This document shows, piece by piece, positions 11,324 to 24,011 of a DNA stretch of 64,000 nucleotides. Below the pieces are notes generated by a model. That model made no database searches. It was given only the letters and a program-made list of their open reading frames with translations, and was not told where the DNA came from. Location of the stretch: assembly GCA_905478925.1 (NCBI GenBank), contig CAJQKQ010000044.1, forward strand, positions 91,984 through 155,983. Reading direction: 5' to 3'. The stretch comes from an uncultured Verrucomicrobiales bacterium (GTDB lineage: Bacteria; Verrucomicrobiota; Verrucomicrobiia; Verrucomicrobiales; Akkermansiaceae). The position numbers and the translations under genes are program-made. Position 1 is the stretch's first letter. Every line of letters starts with the position of its first letter.

Positions 11324-14300
11324 TTGCACAAGGACACCCTAAAAGCCATGCGAACCCCTCTCGTCATCCCAGCGTTTCAGCTTCTCTGCCTTTCCGCATC
11401 CATCGCGCAAACCTTTCCCGCTGCGAACGGCCTGGAGCGTTCACTTGTCGCGCAGCAACCGCTCCTTAAAAACCCGGTCTCCGTATCGGTGGATGTGGAC
11501 GGCACGCTTTACGTCACCGAGACCACCAGGCGCAAAGCCGCCGACCTCGATATCCGAAGTTACTACAAGCACGGCTGGGTTCCGGAGGATGTTTCCTTCA
11601 CCTCAGTTGAAGACAAGCTGGCCTTCTTCCGCAAGCAACTGGATGGCACCAACAAGCTGGTCAAAGACCACAACAAAGACGGGGTTAGCGACATCAAGGA
11701 TCTTACGGTTCTCTCGGAAAAAATCATCCGCCTCACAGACACGAACGGCGATGGGTTGATGGACGAATCGAACGTTTTCGCCGAGGGCTTCAACACCGAG
11801 GTCACCGGCATCGCGGCAGGAACCCTAGCATGGCGTGGCGATGTCTACGCCACCATCGCCCCGGATATGTGGAAGCTGCGCGACACCGACGGTGATGGAA
11901 AAGCGGACCAACGCGAGTCGCTGGCGCATGGCTTCGGGGTTCACATCGCCTACGCCGGCCATGACATGCACGGGCTGACGCTGGGGCCCGACGGGCGTAT
12001 CTATTGGTCGATTGGCGACAAGGGTGTGAACGTCACCTCGAAAGAGGGGAAAAACTTTTTCGCCCCTCATGAAGGCGCGGTGCTGCGCTGCTATCCCGAC
12101 GGCTCAGGCTTCGAGATTTTTGCGCGCGGCCTGCGCAACCCACAGGAGATTGCCTTCGACAAATACGGCAACCTTTTTTCCGTCGACAACGATTCCGACC
12201 AGAAAGGCGAGCGCGAACGTTTCCTGCACATCACCGAAGGCTCCGACACCGGTTGGAGGAACTACTACCAATACCGTGGTTCTGCCTACAATCCGTGGAT
12301 GGCGGAAAGTATCTGGGCGACTGAGGGAGAATTCCAACCCGCCTACATCACGCCTACAAACGCGAACTACTCGGATGGCCCGGCGGGCTTCGCCTACAAT
12401 CCCGGCACCGCCCTCAACGCGAAATATGAAGACGCGTTCTTCGTTACGGAATTTCCAAAAGGAAATCTCCGTTCCTTCAAAGTAAAACCCAAGGGCGCGA
12501 CCTTCGAAATGACCGACGAGCATACGGTCTACTCGGGGCCGATGAATGTCGGCATCAACTTCGGCCCCGACGGTGCGCTCTACTCTGCCGATTGGTCCGG
12601 CGGCTACCCGCTCAACGACAAGGGTGCCGTGTGGACGCTCGACGATCCGAAGGAAGCTGGCTCGGAAATCCGCAAGGAGGTCGCAGCGATGCTCAAGGCA
12701 GGCCCGTCCGAGGTATCTACTACGGATCTCGTAAAAACGCTGTCTCACAAGGATATGCGTATCCGCCTCGACGCCCAGTGGGAGCTGGCGGAGCGCAAGG
12801 CCAAGGATGATTTCATCGCCACCGCATCCGCCGAAGGGGCCGACCAGATGGCCGTCATCCACTCCCTCTGGGGTCTCACTCAGATGAAAGCCTTCGATCT
12901 CCCCCTATTTGAAAAACTCTCCAAAAGCAAAGATGCGGAGCTGCGAGCGCAAGCACTCAAATACGCGACAGAATCCGGGCAGATTCTCGTTCCCGGTCTT
13001 GAGCAGCTCATCAAAGATGAAAGCCTGCGAGTTCGTTATTTTGCCGTCATGTTCGCGTGGAAATCAAAGACTTGGTCGCTCACCTGTCTTTCGACAAATG
13101 TCAGCAATTCAATCATCGAGATGCTCGTGGAGAACGACAACCGAGACGCGTATCTCCGGCATGCAGGAGTTCTCGCGCTGACGTCCTTTAGCGAACCGTT
13201 TCTGCAAAAATCACTCAACCACAAATCGCCGGCAGTCCGCCTCGCCGCCGCCGTTGCCTTCCGCCGCCTTTCCTCGCCCCTCGCCGCGGAACTTCTTCCC
13301 GACACCGACCCGAAGGTCGTCGCGGAGGCCGCCCGTGCGATTTACGACGATCCCGCCATTTTGGAAGCCTACCCCGCGCTCGCCGATCTCATCCGCACCA
13401 ACCCCATGGCCACCGTCCCCGCCATGCGCCGCTCCATCGCCGCGAACCGCTACCTCGCCGACAAGGAATCCGCCGAACGGCTCGCCGCCTATGCAGCAAA
13501 CGATGAGGTGCCGCAGGATCTCCGTATCGCCGCGCTCGAATCCCTCGCATCCTGGACGGTGGCGTCCAAGCCCAATCCCGTCGATGGTCGCCACGATCCC
13601 CTGGATCCTGCCGATGTTGAAATAGCAAAAGCGGCGAGCCTCCCGCTAGCCAGCCTCAAAAATAGCCAGAATAAGGACATCGCCAAGGCTGCCGCCGACG
13701 TTTGTAAAAACCTCGGCATCGTCGCCAATGTCTCGGATCTCGAAAGAGTAATCCTCAATCGGAAGGCTGAGACGTCCGCCCGCATTGATGCAATCGATGC
13801 TCTTCGATCCGTCAACCCTGCGGCTTTCGCCAAACTCCTTCCCGGTTTACTCGACGATAAACCATTCGAAATCCGTATTCACGCCGCATCCCTATTGGCC
13901 GATGTGAATCCGCAGGCGGTCGTCGATTACGCTGCGATGGCAATCATGAAATCCGAGCGAATCGAGGAGCAGCAACAGGCGGTTCTTCTGCTCGCGAAAA
14001 TCGATGCGCCCGCAGCAAAGGAACTTTTGACGAATTATGCGAAAAGGTTTAGCGAGAAAGGGCAAACCCGTGGTTATCTCCTGCTTGAATTCAGCGAGGC
14101 TCTTGCCGGCTTTTCAAAAACGATCCCAGCCCACTCCGCTTCATTCAGCGGCGGGAATCCGAAGCTCGGCGAGAAGGTTTTCAACGAGCACCTCGCCGCG
14201 CAATGCACAGCCTGCCATCGAGTGGGAAAAGAGGGTAGTGAGGTCGGCCCGCCGCTCACGCAAATTGGCAAAAAGGGGCGCGAATACATCCTTGAATCCC

Positions 14301-14563
14301 TTGTAGCTCCGCAGGCGATGCTAGCAGCCGGCTACGGAATGATGACCGTCACGAAAAAGGATAAAACCTCCTTGGCAGGCGCTCTCAAGGATGAGGATGC
14401 GGAGAAACTCACCCTGATCCTTCCTGATAAATCGGTAGTCACCGTGAAAATATCCGAGATCGCATCCCGCACCGTGCCGGTCAGCACCATGCCGCCGATG
14501 GGGGAGATCCTCAGCCCTCGCGAGCTGCGCGATCTCGTCGCCTACCTTCTGGAGTTGAAATAA
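11324..14563 (+). CDS. PVC-type heme-binding CxxCH protein / membrane-bound dehydrogenase-like protein with HEAT repeats
   Basis: LKNPVSVSVDVDGTLYVTETTRR; GLRNPQEIAFDKYGNLFSVDNDSD; HEAT-like centre; C-terminal CTACHRVGKEGSEVGPPL heme motif. Confidence 0.85.
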   Translation: MHKDTLKAMRTPLVIPAFQLLCLSASIAQTFPAANGLERSLVAQQPLLKNPVSVSVDVDGTLYVTETTRRKAADLDIRSYYKHGWVPEDVSFTSVEDKLAFFRKQLDGTNKLVKDHNKDGVSDIKDLTVLSEKIIRLTDTNGDGLMDESNVFAEGFNTEVTGIAAGTLAWRGDVYATIAPDMWKLRDTDGDGKADQRESLAHGFGVHIAYAGHDMHGLTLGPDGRIYWSIGDKGVNVTSKEGKNFFAPHEGAVLRCYPDGSGFEIFARGLRNPQEIAFDKYGNLFSVDNDSDQKGERERFLHITEGSDTGWRNYYQYRGSAYNPWMAESIWATEGEFQPAYITPTNANYSDGPAGFAYNPGTALNAKYEDAFFVTEFPKGNLRSFKVKPKGATFEMTDEHTVYSGPMNVGINFGPDGALYSADWSGGYPLNDKGAVWTLDDPKEAGSEIRKEVAAMLKAGPSEVSTTDLVKTLSHKDMRIRLDAQWELAERKAKDDFIATASAEGADQMAVIHSLWGLTQMKAFDLPLFEKLSKSKDAELRAQALKYATESGQILVPGLEQLIKDESLRVRYFAVMFAWKSKTWSLTCLSTNVSNSIIEMLVENDNRDAYLRHAGVLALTSFSEPFLQKSLNHKSPAVRLAAAVAFRRLSSPLAAELLPDTDPKVVAEAARAIYDDPAILEAYPALADLIRTNPMATVPAMRRSIAANRYLADKESAERLAAYAANDEVPQDLRIAALESLASWTVASKPNPVDGRHDPLDPADVEIAKAASLPLASLKNSQNKDIAKAAADVCKNLGIVANVSDLERVILNRKAETSARIDAIDALRSVNPAAFAKLLPGLLDDKPFEIRIHAASLLADVNPQAVVDYAAMAIMKSERIEEQQQAVLLLAKIDAPAAKELLTNYAKRFSEKGQTRGYLLLEFSEALAGFSKTIPAHSASFSGGNPKLGEKVFNEHLAAQCTACHRVGKEGSEVGPPLTQIGKKGREYILESLVAPQAMLAAGYGMMTVTKKDKTSLAGALKDEDAEKLTLILPDKSVVTVKISEIASRTVPVSTMPPMGEILSPRELRDLVAYLLELK

Positions 14564-14660
14564 ACCGGAGTCGTCATTTCGGGCGGAGCGGCGTGTCTCT
14601 CCCCGCCCGCCGCCGCCTGCTCGACGAGCCGAGAAAGGTGGGTTTTGGCCTCCGAGTGCC

Positions 14661-14860
14661 CTGAAAATCTTAATCTGACGGATGGGGATTTTTAAGGTCT
14701 TGAGAAAAAGGCTTCCGATGGTCGCGGAGGGTCAGAAAGCTCGACGCTTTTTCCCAATAGCTGCGTTGCGCGTCGAGTCGTGAATCTCGATGGACTCCCT
14801 CCTTGCGCCTTGCTCTTGGGGAAAATCGCCTTCGCCCATCCGTCAGATTAAGGTTTTCAG
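14661..14860. repeat. MITE-like intergenic element with 26-bp terminal inverted repeats
   Basis: CTGAAAATCTTAATCTGACGGATGGG (14661-14686) is the reverse complement, with one mismatch, of CCCATCCGTCAGATTAAGGTTTTCAG (14835-14860). Internal IR CTCGACGC/GCGTCGAG. Confidence 0.75.
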
Positions 14861-14985
14861 AACACTAGATATTTCTCATACGATTGAGTCTGGTCTGGTT
14901 TGTTTAACAAGTCGCTTCTTTCCAAGTGATTCTGTGACCGACAGCGGCTTGCAAAGGGGTGTTACATTGATCACGGTGTGCGCGC

Positions 14986-17670
14986 GTGGAGATAGTAGAA
15001 GAAATTAGAGATTTCCTGGCCGGGGGGAGTTGGGTGGAGAGGTTCGAGGAAGAGCTGCGTGGCCTCGGCACGCGCTTGGTTCCCAAAGTGAAGGGACTCA
15101 GTCTGGATGAAGGGGAGGGCGAGACCCGCTTCTCCGCAACGGTTCTCGACGATGGGGTCGAAGGCGTTTTCTGGGAGGAGGGCGGCGGGATCCATTTCGA
15201 GACGACCTGCTCCTGCGAGGTGGGCGCTTTCTGCGAGCACGGCTTCGCGGCGGTCGGGAAACTGGCGAAGGAGAAGAAGCTTTCGAGGTTGCTCGGCAGA
15301 AGCGCAGGGGAGGCGGTGAAGCTGGCGCTGGGAAGAGCGGGGGATTTGGGAGATGGGGAGAGGGGGGGAGGGGGAGAAATTGCGCCGGAGGCGAGATTCG
15401 CCCTGCATGTCAGCAAGGGGGAGGTGGACAAGACCACGAATCTGCTTCTGCAATCGCTCGGCGAGAAGGATCCCGGCGAGTGGATCTTTGCCGAGGCGAT
15501 GGTTTACTATGACGGGCATAGTAGCCCGCTGGTATCTGCGGGCGAGGGCGGCAAGACCCCTGCGGAGATGCGAGCGATCCGAGTGCTCAGGGAGACCGGC
15601 TTGTCCTCGATGAAGTCGAATCCCGCATGGCGTTTCCTGCTGAGCATGAAATCCCGCACCACCGATGCGGAAGCGAGTGACAAGTGGTTTCCCGATCCGG
15701 GCCGTGTGCCTGTGGATGCGTTCTGGCACAGGTTCCGGGGTGAGACGGTCGCGGAGCTGGAGGCGGCAGGTTGGGAGGTTTCGTTCGGGGAAGGAGTCGG
15801 GCACGAGGTGCACGACGCCGATCCGGGGAAATGGGAAACCAAGCTCTCGCAAGACGATGAGGCGGACGATGCCTACGAGGGTGATTTTTCCGACGGCGGT
15901 TGGTTCAGCCTGTCGGTGGGCTTCGATGTCGATGGGGACAGGCACGACCTCATGCCCATCCTTGCCGGCTTGCTGAAACAAGATTTCCTTGAAGAGACGC
16001 TGGACCGGCCGGACACGGGTTTCGTTTATGCACCTCTGAAAAACGGCGATGCGCTCAAGCTCCCCATCGGCCGGGTGAGGCGCATCCTCAACCATCTCTC
16101 CGCCCTGATTGACCCGAAGTTTTTCGGAAAAGTGCAGGTGCATGCGCTCGATGCGGCGGCGCTCGGCGGGTTGGAGGGTCTGGGGATAGAAACTCCCAAG
16201 GGCTTGGCGAAACTGAAGAAGCGGCTGGAGAATTTTACGGAGGTCGAGGAGATGGAGACACCTCTGGAGATCAAGGCGACACTGCGGGATTACCAGAAGT
16301 CCGGCTTCCAGTGGATGCAGTTCCTCGCAAGGCACGGCCTGCACGGTATCCTCGCCGACGACATGGGGCTGGGGAAAACGCTCCAAACCCTCGCCCACCT
16401 AATGGCGGAAAAGGTCAGTGGCCGCAGCGGCGGCATGCCCTCACTGGTCGTCGCGCCGACCTCCGTGGTGCCGAACTGGCGGGCGGAGGCGATGAAATTC
16501 GCCCCCGGCCTCAGCGTGCTGGTTCTCAACGGCGCGGATCGGAAAAAATACTACCGCTCCATCCCCCACGCGGATCTCGTGATCACATCCTTTGCTTTGC
16601 TCCAGCGGGACATCGCGAAGCTCTCCGAGGTCAAATTCCACATCGTCGCCCTCGATGAGGCGCAATACATCAAGAACCCCCGCGCGAAAGTCTCGCAGGC
16701 GGCCTGCAAACTCGTTGCGCGGCACCGGCTCTGCCTATCCGGCACCCCCATCGAGAATCACCTCGGCGAGCTCTGGAGCCTGATGCATTTCCTCATCCCC
16801 GGCTACCTCGGCACGGAGGATGTCTTTCAGAAAAAATTTCGTAAACCCATCGAGGAGGAGGGCGATGCGGAGAAGAACACCCTTCTGAAAAAACGCATCG
16901 CTCCGCTCGTGCTGCGCCGCACCAAGGATCAAGTGGCCAAGGAGTTGCCCCCGAAGACGGAGATGATCCACCTGATCGAGCTACACTCCGAGCAGAAGGA
17001 TCTCTACGAAACCGTCCGCGCCACGATGGACAAACGCGTTCGTGAAGCCATCGCCGCCCGCGGTATTGAGCAATCCCAGATTGTGTTCCTCGACGCCCTC
17101 CTGAAGCTCCGCCAAATCTGTTGCGATCCCCGGCTGCTGCCACCGGATTTCTCCGACGGAGTGAAAAGATCCGCAAAATTGGATTTCCTCGCCGAGCTGC
17201 TCGGAACCCTCGTTGAGGAAGGTCGTCGCATTCTGATTTTCTCCCAGTTCACCACGATGCTCGCCCTCATCGAGGATCATCTTGTGAAAACGAAAGTGCC
17301 CTATCTGAAGCTCACTGGAAGCTCGAAAGATCGCGGAAAACTCGTCGAGCAATTCCAGTCCGGGAAGTTCCCCGTTTTCCTCATTTCCCTCAAAGCGGGT
17401 GGCACCGGACTCAATCTGACCGCCGCCGACACCGTGATCCACTACGATCCTTGGTGGAACCCTGCCGCCGAGGCGCAGGCGACGGATCGCGCCTATCGCA
17501 TCGGCCAGGACAAGCCGGTCTTCGTCCACAAGCTGCTCTGCCAAGAAACCGTCGAGGAGCGCATTCATCGCCTGCAGCAGGAAAAGTCCAAGCTCGCCCA
17601 AGGCCTGCTTGCCGACGCAGATGTGGTTCGGAAGCTTGATGCCTCAATGATACGCGAGCTGCTTGGATAA
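14986..17670 (+). CDS. SWI2/SNF2-family DEAD/DEAH helicase with SWIM zinc finger
   Basis: CSCEVGAFCEHGFAAV SWIM motif; ILADDMGLGKTLQTLA; ALDEAQYIKNP; IHYDPWWNPAAEAQATDRAYRIGQ. GTG start. Confidence 0.93.
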   Translation: MEIVEEIRDFLAGGSWVERFEEELRGLGTRLVPKVKGLSLDEGEGETRFSATVLDDGVEGVFWEEGGGIHFETTCSCEVGAFCEHGFAAVGKLAKEKKLSRLLGRSAGEAVKLALGRAGDLGDGERGGGGEIAPEARFALHVSKGEVDKTTNLLLQSLGEKDPGEWIFAEAMVYYDGHSSPLVSAGEGGKTPAEMRAIRVLRETGLSSMKSNPAWRFLLSMKSRTTDAEASDKWFPDPGRVPVDAFWHRFRGETVAELEAAGWEVSFGEGVGHEVHDADPGKWETKLSQDDEADDAYEGDFSDGGWFSLSVGFDVDGDRHDLMPILAGLLKQDFLEETLDRPDTGFVYAPLKNGDALKLPIGRVRRILNHLSALIDPKFFGKVQVHALDAAALGGLEGLGIETPKGLAKLKKRLENFTEVEEMETPLEIKATLRDYQKSGFQWMQFLARHGLHGILADDMGLGKTLQTLAHLMAEKVSGRSGGMPSLVVAPTSVVPNWRAEAMKFAPGLSVLVLNGADRKKYYRSIPHADLVITSFALLQRDIAKLSEVKFHIVALDEAQYIKNPRAKVSQAACKLVARHRLCLSGTPIENHLGELWSLMHFLIPGYLGTEDVFQKKFRKPIEEEGDAEKNTLLKKRIAPLVLRRTKDQVAKELPPKTEMIHLIELHSEQKDLYETVRATMDKRVREAIAARGIEQSQIVFLDALLKLRQICCDPRLLPPDFSDGVKRSAKLDFLAELLGTLVEEGRRILIFSQFTTMLALIEDHLVKTKVPYLKLTGSSKDRGKLVEQFQSGKFPVFLISLKAGGTGLNLTAADTVIHYDPWWNPAAEAQATDRAYRIGQDKPVFVHKLLCQETVEERIHRLQQEKSKLAQGLLADADVVRKLDASMIRELLG

Positions 17671-17686
17671 TTTGCAGCCTGACGCT

Positions 17687-18364
17687 TCACTTCTGGCTCA
17701 TGCCGGGTGGTAGCCAGTCCTTCTTCATCGGCTTCATGGCTTCCTCGATGGGCTTTGCGTTCGACGGGCGGGGTCGAGCCGGAACGGTTGCCGTGGTTCC
17801 GTCACCTTCGTCCACTCCCGCGAAGCCCGTTTTGAGGCGTGCGACCATGCTCGCCGTCGGGTCGATGTTTGCGGAGTGTGTTGCGATTAAGCTCTCGATG
17901 GTTTCTTTGGGTGCAGCTCCCGTGAACTTGTGGACGAGTTTGCCGTCGATATAGAACCGCACGTCGGGAATGCTGCGGACACCCTGTTCTTGCGAGAGCT
18001 GGCGTGCCTGATCCACGTTGAGCTTGCCGAGCCGAACGACCCCTGAGTTGGCCTCGATGATACTGGAAAGCACTGGGCCGAGCTTCTTGCACGGGCCGCA
18101 CCAGTCGGCATGGAAATCCACCACATTGAGCCTGCCAGGCTCGGAAATAAACGATTGGAAATCCACCTCGCCGATGTCACGGACTGCCGGACCGGAGTTC
18201 TGCATGCCGTTGACGATCGCCTTCAGATCCATTCCCTCGACCCCTTGGGTGCTTTCCTTGCGCATGTCCTTGAGCTCGCCGACTTTGTCGCCCACGGCGT
18301 CGATGTGGTCGCAGGAGCTAAGGAGGAGCACCGCGGAGGCTGGAATGAGGATTAAGCGTTTCAC
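17687..18364 (-). CDS. Thioredoxin-family lipoprotein
   Basis: Lipobox-like N-terminus (LLLSSCDH); DFHADWCGPCKKLGPVL active site. Confidence 0.85.
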   Translation of the reverse strand: MKRLILIPASAVLLLSSCDHIDAVGDKVGELKDMRKESTQGVEGMDLKAIVNGMQNSGPAVRDIGEVDFQSFISEPGRLNVVDFHADWCGPCKKLGPVLSSIIEANSGVVRLGKLNVDQARQLSQEQGVRSIPDVRFYIDGKLVHKFTGAAPKETIESLIATHSANIDPTASMVARLKTGFAGVDEGDGTTATVPARPRPSNAKPIEEAMKPMKKDWLPPGMSQK

Positions 18365-18486
18365 ACGAATAAAATATCAGGAAGGCCTTACATGTCGAGC
18401 CGTTTTGCCACTCGTGGCCGCCAGCCGTGTTGCCTCATTGAAGCGGATACCGACAAGGGAAGGGAAAGCAGAACCAGATATTGGAT

Positions 18487-18624
18487 TTGAACCGCCAAGT
18501 AAGAAAAGCTCGCCAAGTTTTCCAAAGCAAAAATGCTTTCTGATCAATAATCTCCAGCCAGAGAGGTTCTTTTGAGATTTTTTTTCTCGTGGACTTGGCG
18601 TTCTTGGCGAACTTGGCGGTTCAA
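18487..18624. repeat. Inverted-repeat element carrying tandem CTTGGCGnn units
   Basis: TTGAACCGCCAAGT (18487-18500) is the perfect 14-bp inverse of ACTTGGCGGTTCAA (18611-18624); the right arm holds three 9-nt CTTGGCGnn units. Confidence 0.65.
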
Positions 18625-18676
18625 TTTCTTAAGAAATCCCTAATGTCGCCGCCTTGCCGCGCCCGCTCCGGAGATC

Positions 18677-19246
18677 CTATCGGGGAAGGGAAATCCTGAT
18701 CATCTCAGCGATCGCCCCTGCCGCAGAGGTAGTTGGGAGATTTTTATCCAGTGGCAGGTGGATGAAACCCGCCGGGATGCGGATCTCGTTTTCTTCGAGG
18801 AAGTCCATGGCGGAAAAGAACAGTTGGTTGCAGAGATAGCGGCCGGGATCGTCGGAAAAGGACACGCCATGGCCCATGCGTTCTAACCGCGTATGGATTG
18901 CCTGCAATGGCAGGGTGGATGCCATGGATTCGTGTGCTCCCACGCGAACCGGGATCCCCGTAGGCTTGCGCCCTGCAATGTCGGGAATGTCGAAATTCTT
19001 GAGGTTCCATGCGGTCTGCTCGAGTCGGATTTTCGTGCTCCCCACCGCCTCTCCGAGCATGATGAGTGCGCTGGGGCGGATGCGGCGCAAGGCCTGCCGC
19101 AGCCGGGATGGTGCCAGCACCGCATCGACCGGGAGGATGCGGGTGCGGATTTCCGGAAGGGATTTGCGGAGCTCATGCAGCACCAGCGAGGAGGCGTTCT
19201 GCGTCCGTCCGCCGAAGGGGCCGAATGCGGTGACGAGGACGGGCAT
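18677..19246 (-). CDS. pcp: Pyroglutamyl-peptidase I
   Basis: MPVLVTAFGPFGGRTQNASSLVL...YLCNQLFFSAMDFL contains the Cys active-site motif; internal Met start. Confidence 0.85.
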   Translation of the reverse strand: MPVLVTAFGPFGGRTQNASSLVLHELRKSLPEIRTRILPVDAVLAPSRLRQALRRIRPSALIMLGEAVGSTKIRLEQTAWNLKNFDIPDIAGRKPTGIPVRVGAHESMASTLPLQAIHTRLERMGHGVSFSDDPGRYLCNQLFFSAMDFLEENEIRIPAGFIHLPLDKNLPTTSAAGAIAEMIRISLPR

Positions 19247-19335
19247 GGGCAAGTGTAATGATGTTCGGCATTCCGACGAAGGATTTTTCTGTCGTCCGGT
19301 GCGGGATTTTTCTGACAAAGTCCGTCCACAGCTCC

Positions 19336-20162
19336 ATGAAAATACGCAAGGCAGTCATCACCGCAGCCGGTTCCGACCAGCGCCATCTTCCGCTCCAGGC
19401 GGTAACCAGCCAGTCGGGAGCCTCGCAAACGGCTCTCCAGATGCTTCTGGACGAGGTTTTCTCCGCCGGTATCACCTCTGCGGCGGTGGTCGTCGCCGCC
19501 GGGGATGCGGAAGCATATCGGAAAGCTGCGGGACCGCATGCGGAGCAGGTCACCTTCATTGAGCAGGCGAAACCGTCGGGCTACGGAGATGCGATCTGCC
19601 AGGCCAAGGATTTCATCGGTGGCGAACCTTTCCTGTTGATGGTCAGCGATCACCTCTACCTCAGTCACACGGATGGATCCTGTGTTTCCCAACTCCTGAA
19701 AACCGCGGAGTCGAACGCGTGCTCGGTGTCCGCCGTACAGGCTACGCACGAAAGCAAGCTGCCGCTCTACGGAGCGATCGGGGGCACCAAGGTTCCGCAG
19801 GGGGCCGGTCTTTATGAGATACGCAATGTCATCGAAAAACCCAGCCCGACCCTGGCCGAGCAGCATCTGACGATCCCGGGACTGCGGGCCGCGCAATACC
19901 TCTGCTTTTTCGGCATGCATGCGCTTAGTCCGAAATTCATGGAATTTCTCTGCGCATCCGAGGAGAAGGGTGTTTCCCTGACCTTGCGAAAACTGGCGAA
20001 AACGGAGCGCTGCCTCGCCCACGAGATCCAGGGTCGGCGCTTCAACCTCGATGAGCAAAACGGTCTCCTCATCGCTCAGCTTGCGCTCGCCCTCGACGGC
20101 CCGCACCGCGACGGGGTGCTCGTTTCGCTGCTCGAACTTCTTGCCACCACCAACCGCCCCGC

Positions 20163-20166
<4 letters not shown>
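19336..20166 (+). CDS. GalU-like nucleotidyltransferase with degenerate nucleotide-binding loop
   Basis: [21 protein letters not shown]...[30 protein letters not shown]; overlaps the next gene by ATGA. Confidence 0.7.
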
Positions 20167-23489
<3,323 letters not shown>

Positions 23490-23687
23490 TGGAGCAGGAG
23501 AGCATTTTGCTGACACCGGGAAAAAGTTCTTCCCTGAGGCGGTAACGAAGGGGGTCTTCGCGGAGGGATTGGATGCGGTTCCAGATTTTCCGCAGGTAGA
23601 TTTTCTCCTGTTCTTCGCCCCATGTTTCGAGGGTGTAGGCGCGGATGGAGCGGAAATCATCTAGGCCGGCCTCGGTGAGGGTGAGCT

Positions 23688-23918
23688 TCATGCCTTGCCG
23701 CGTACGAGATCGATGAAGTGCTGTTCGGATTTTACCTCGACGGTCTGCCCCGCCTGAAGCTGCGCATAGCCAATGGCCGCTTCACGACTTAGCAATTGGT
23801 TTTCCTGCTCTTGAATGAGGGATTTACGCAGTGCCTCGCGGATCACCTCGCTGGCATTGTTATACATCCCCGAAGCAACCTTCGCCTTCACGGCACTTTC
23901 GAGTTCTGGGGTGAGCAA
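23688..23918 (-). CDS. ParD-family antitoxin (start codon apparently degraded)
   Basis: LTPELESAVKAKVASGMYNNASEVIREALRKSL; overlaps the toxin start. Confidence 0.7.
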   Translation of the reverse strand: MLTPELESAVKAKVASGMYNNASEVIREALRKSLIQEQENQLLSREAAIGYAQLQAGQTVEVKSEQHFIDLVRGKA

Positions 23919-23938
23919 AATGTTGATGGTGGGAGCCT

Positions 23939-23959
23939 ACAAAGATTGCTGATCTTTGT
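23939..23959. promoter_or_regulatory. Perfect inverted repeat upstream of parD-like gene, candidate autoregulatory operator
   Basis: ACAAAGAT-TGCTG-ATCTTTGT, 8-bp arms. Confidence 0.4.
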
Positions 23960-23981
23960 GAAGATGGGTGGTGGGTGAAAT

Positions 23982-24001
23982 CGGCGACCGAAGATCGCCG
24001 C
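23982..24001. repeat. 20-nt CGGCGACCGAAGATCGCCGC repeat, copy 1
   Basis: Identical to 48297-48316; GGCGA/TCGCC stem; just downstream of the priA stop. Confidence 0.6.
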
Positions 24002-24011
24002 CACATCGCCG

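Noticed and set aside
14971-16398. 475-aa minus ORF
   Set aside because: Antisense to the SNF2 helicase, which has clear motifs.
18470-18500. GGATTTGAACC resembling a tRNA T-arm on the minus strand
   Set aside because: T-stem does not pair and no acceptor or anticodon arms are visible; no convincing tRNA anywhere in the window.
18883-20106. 407-aa minus ORF spanning pcp and the GalU-like gene
   Set aside because: Shadow ORF; no domain, conflicts with two recognisable genes.
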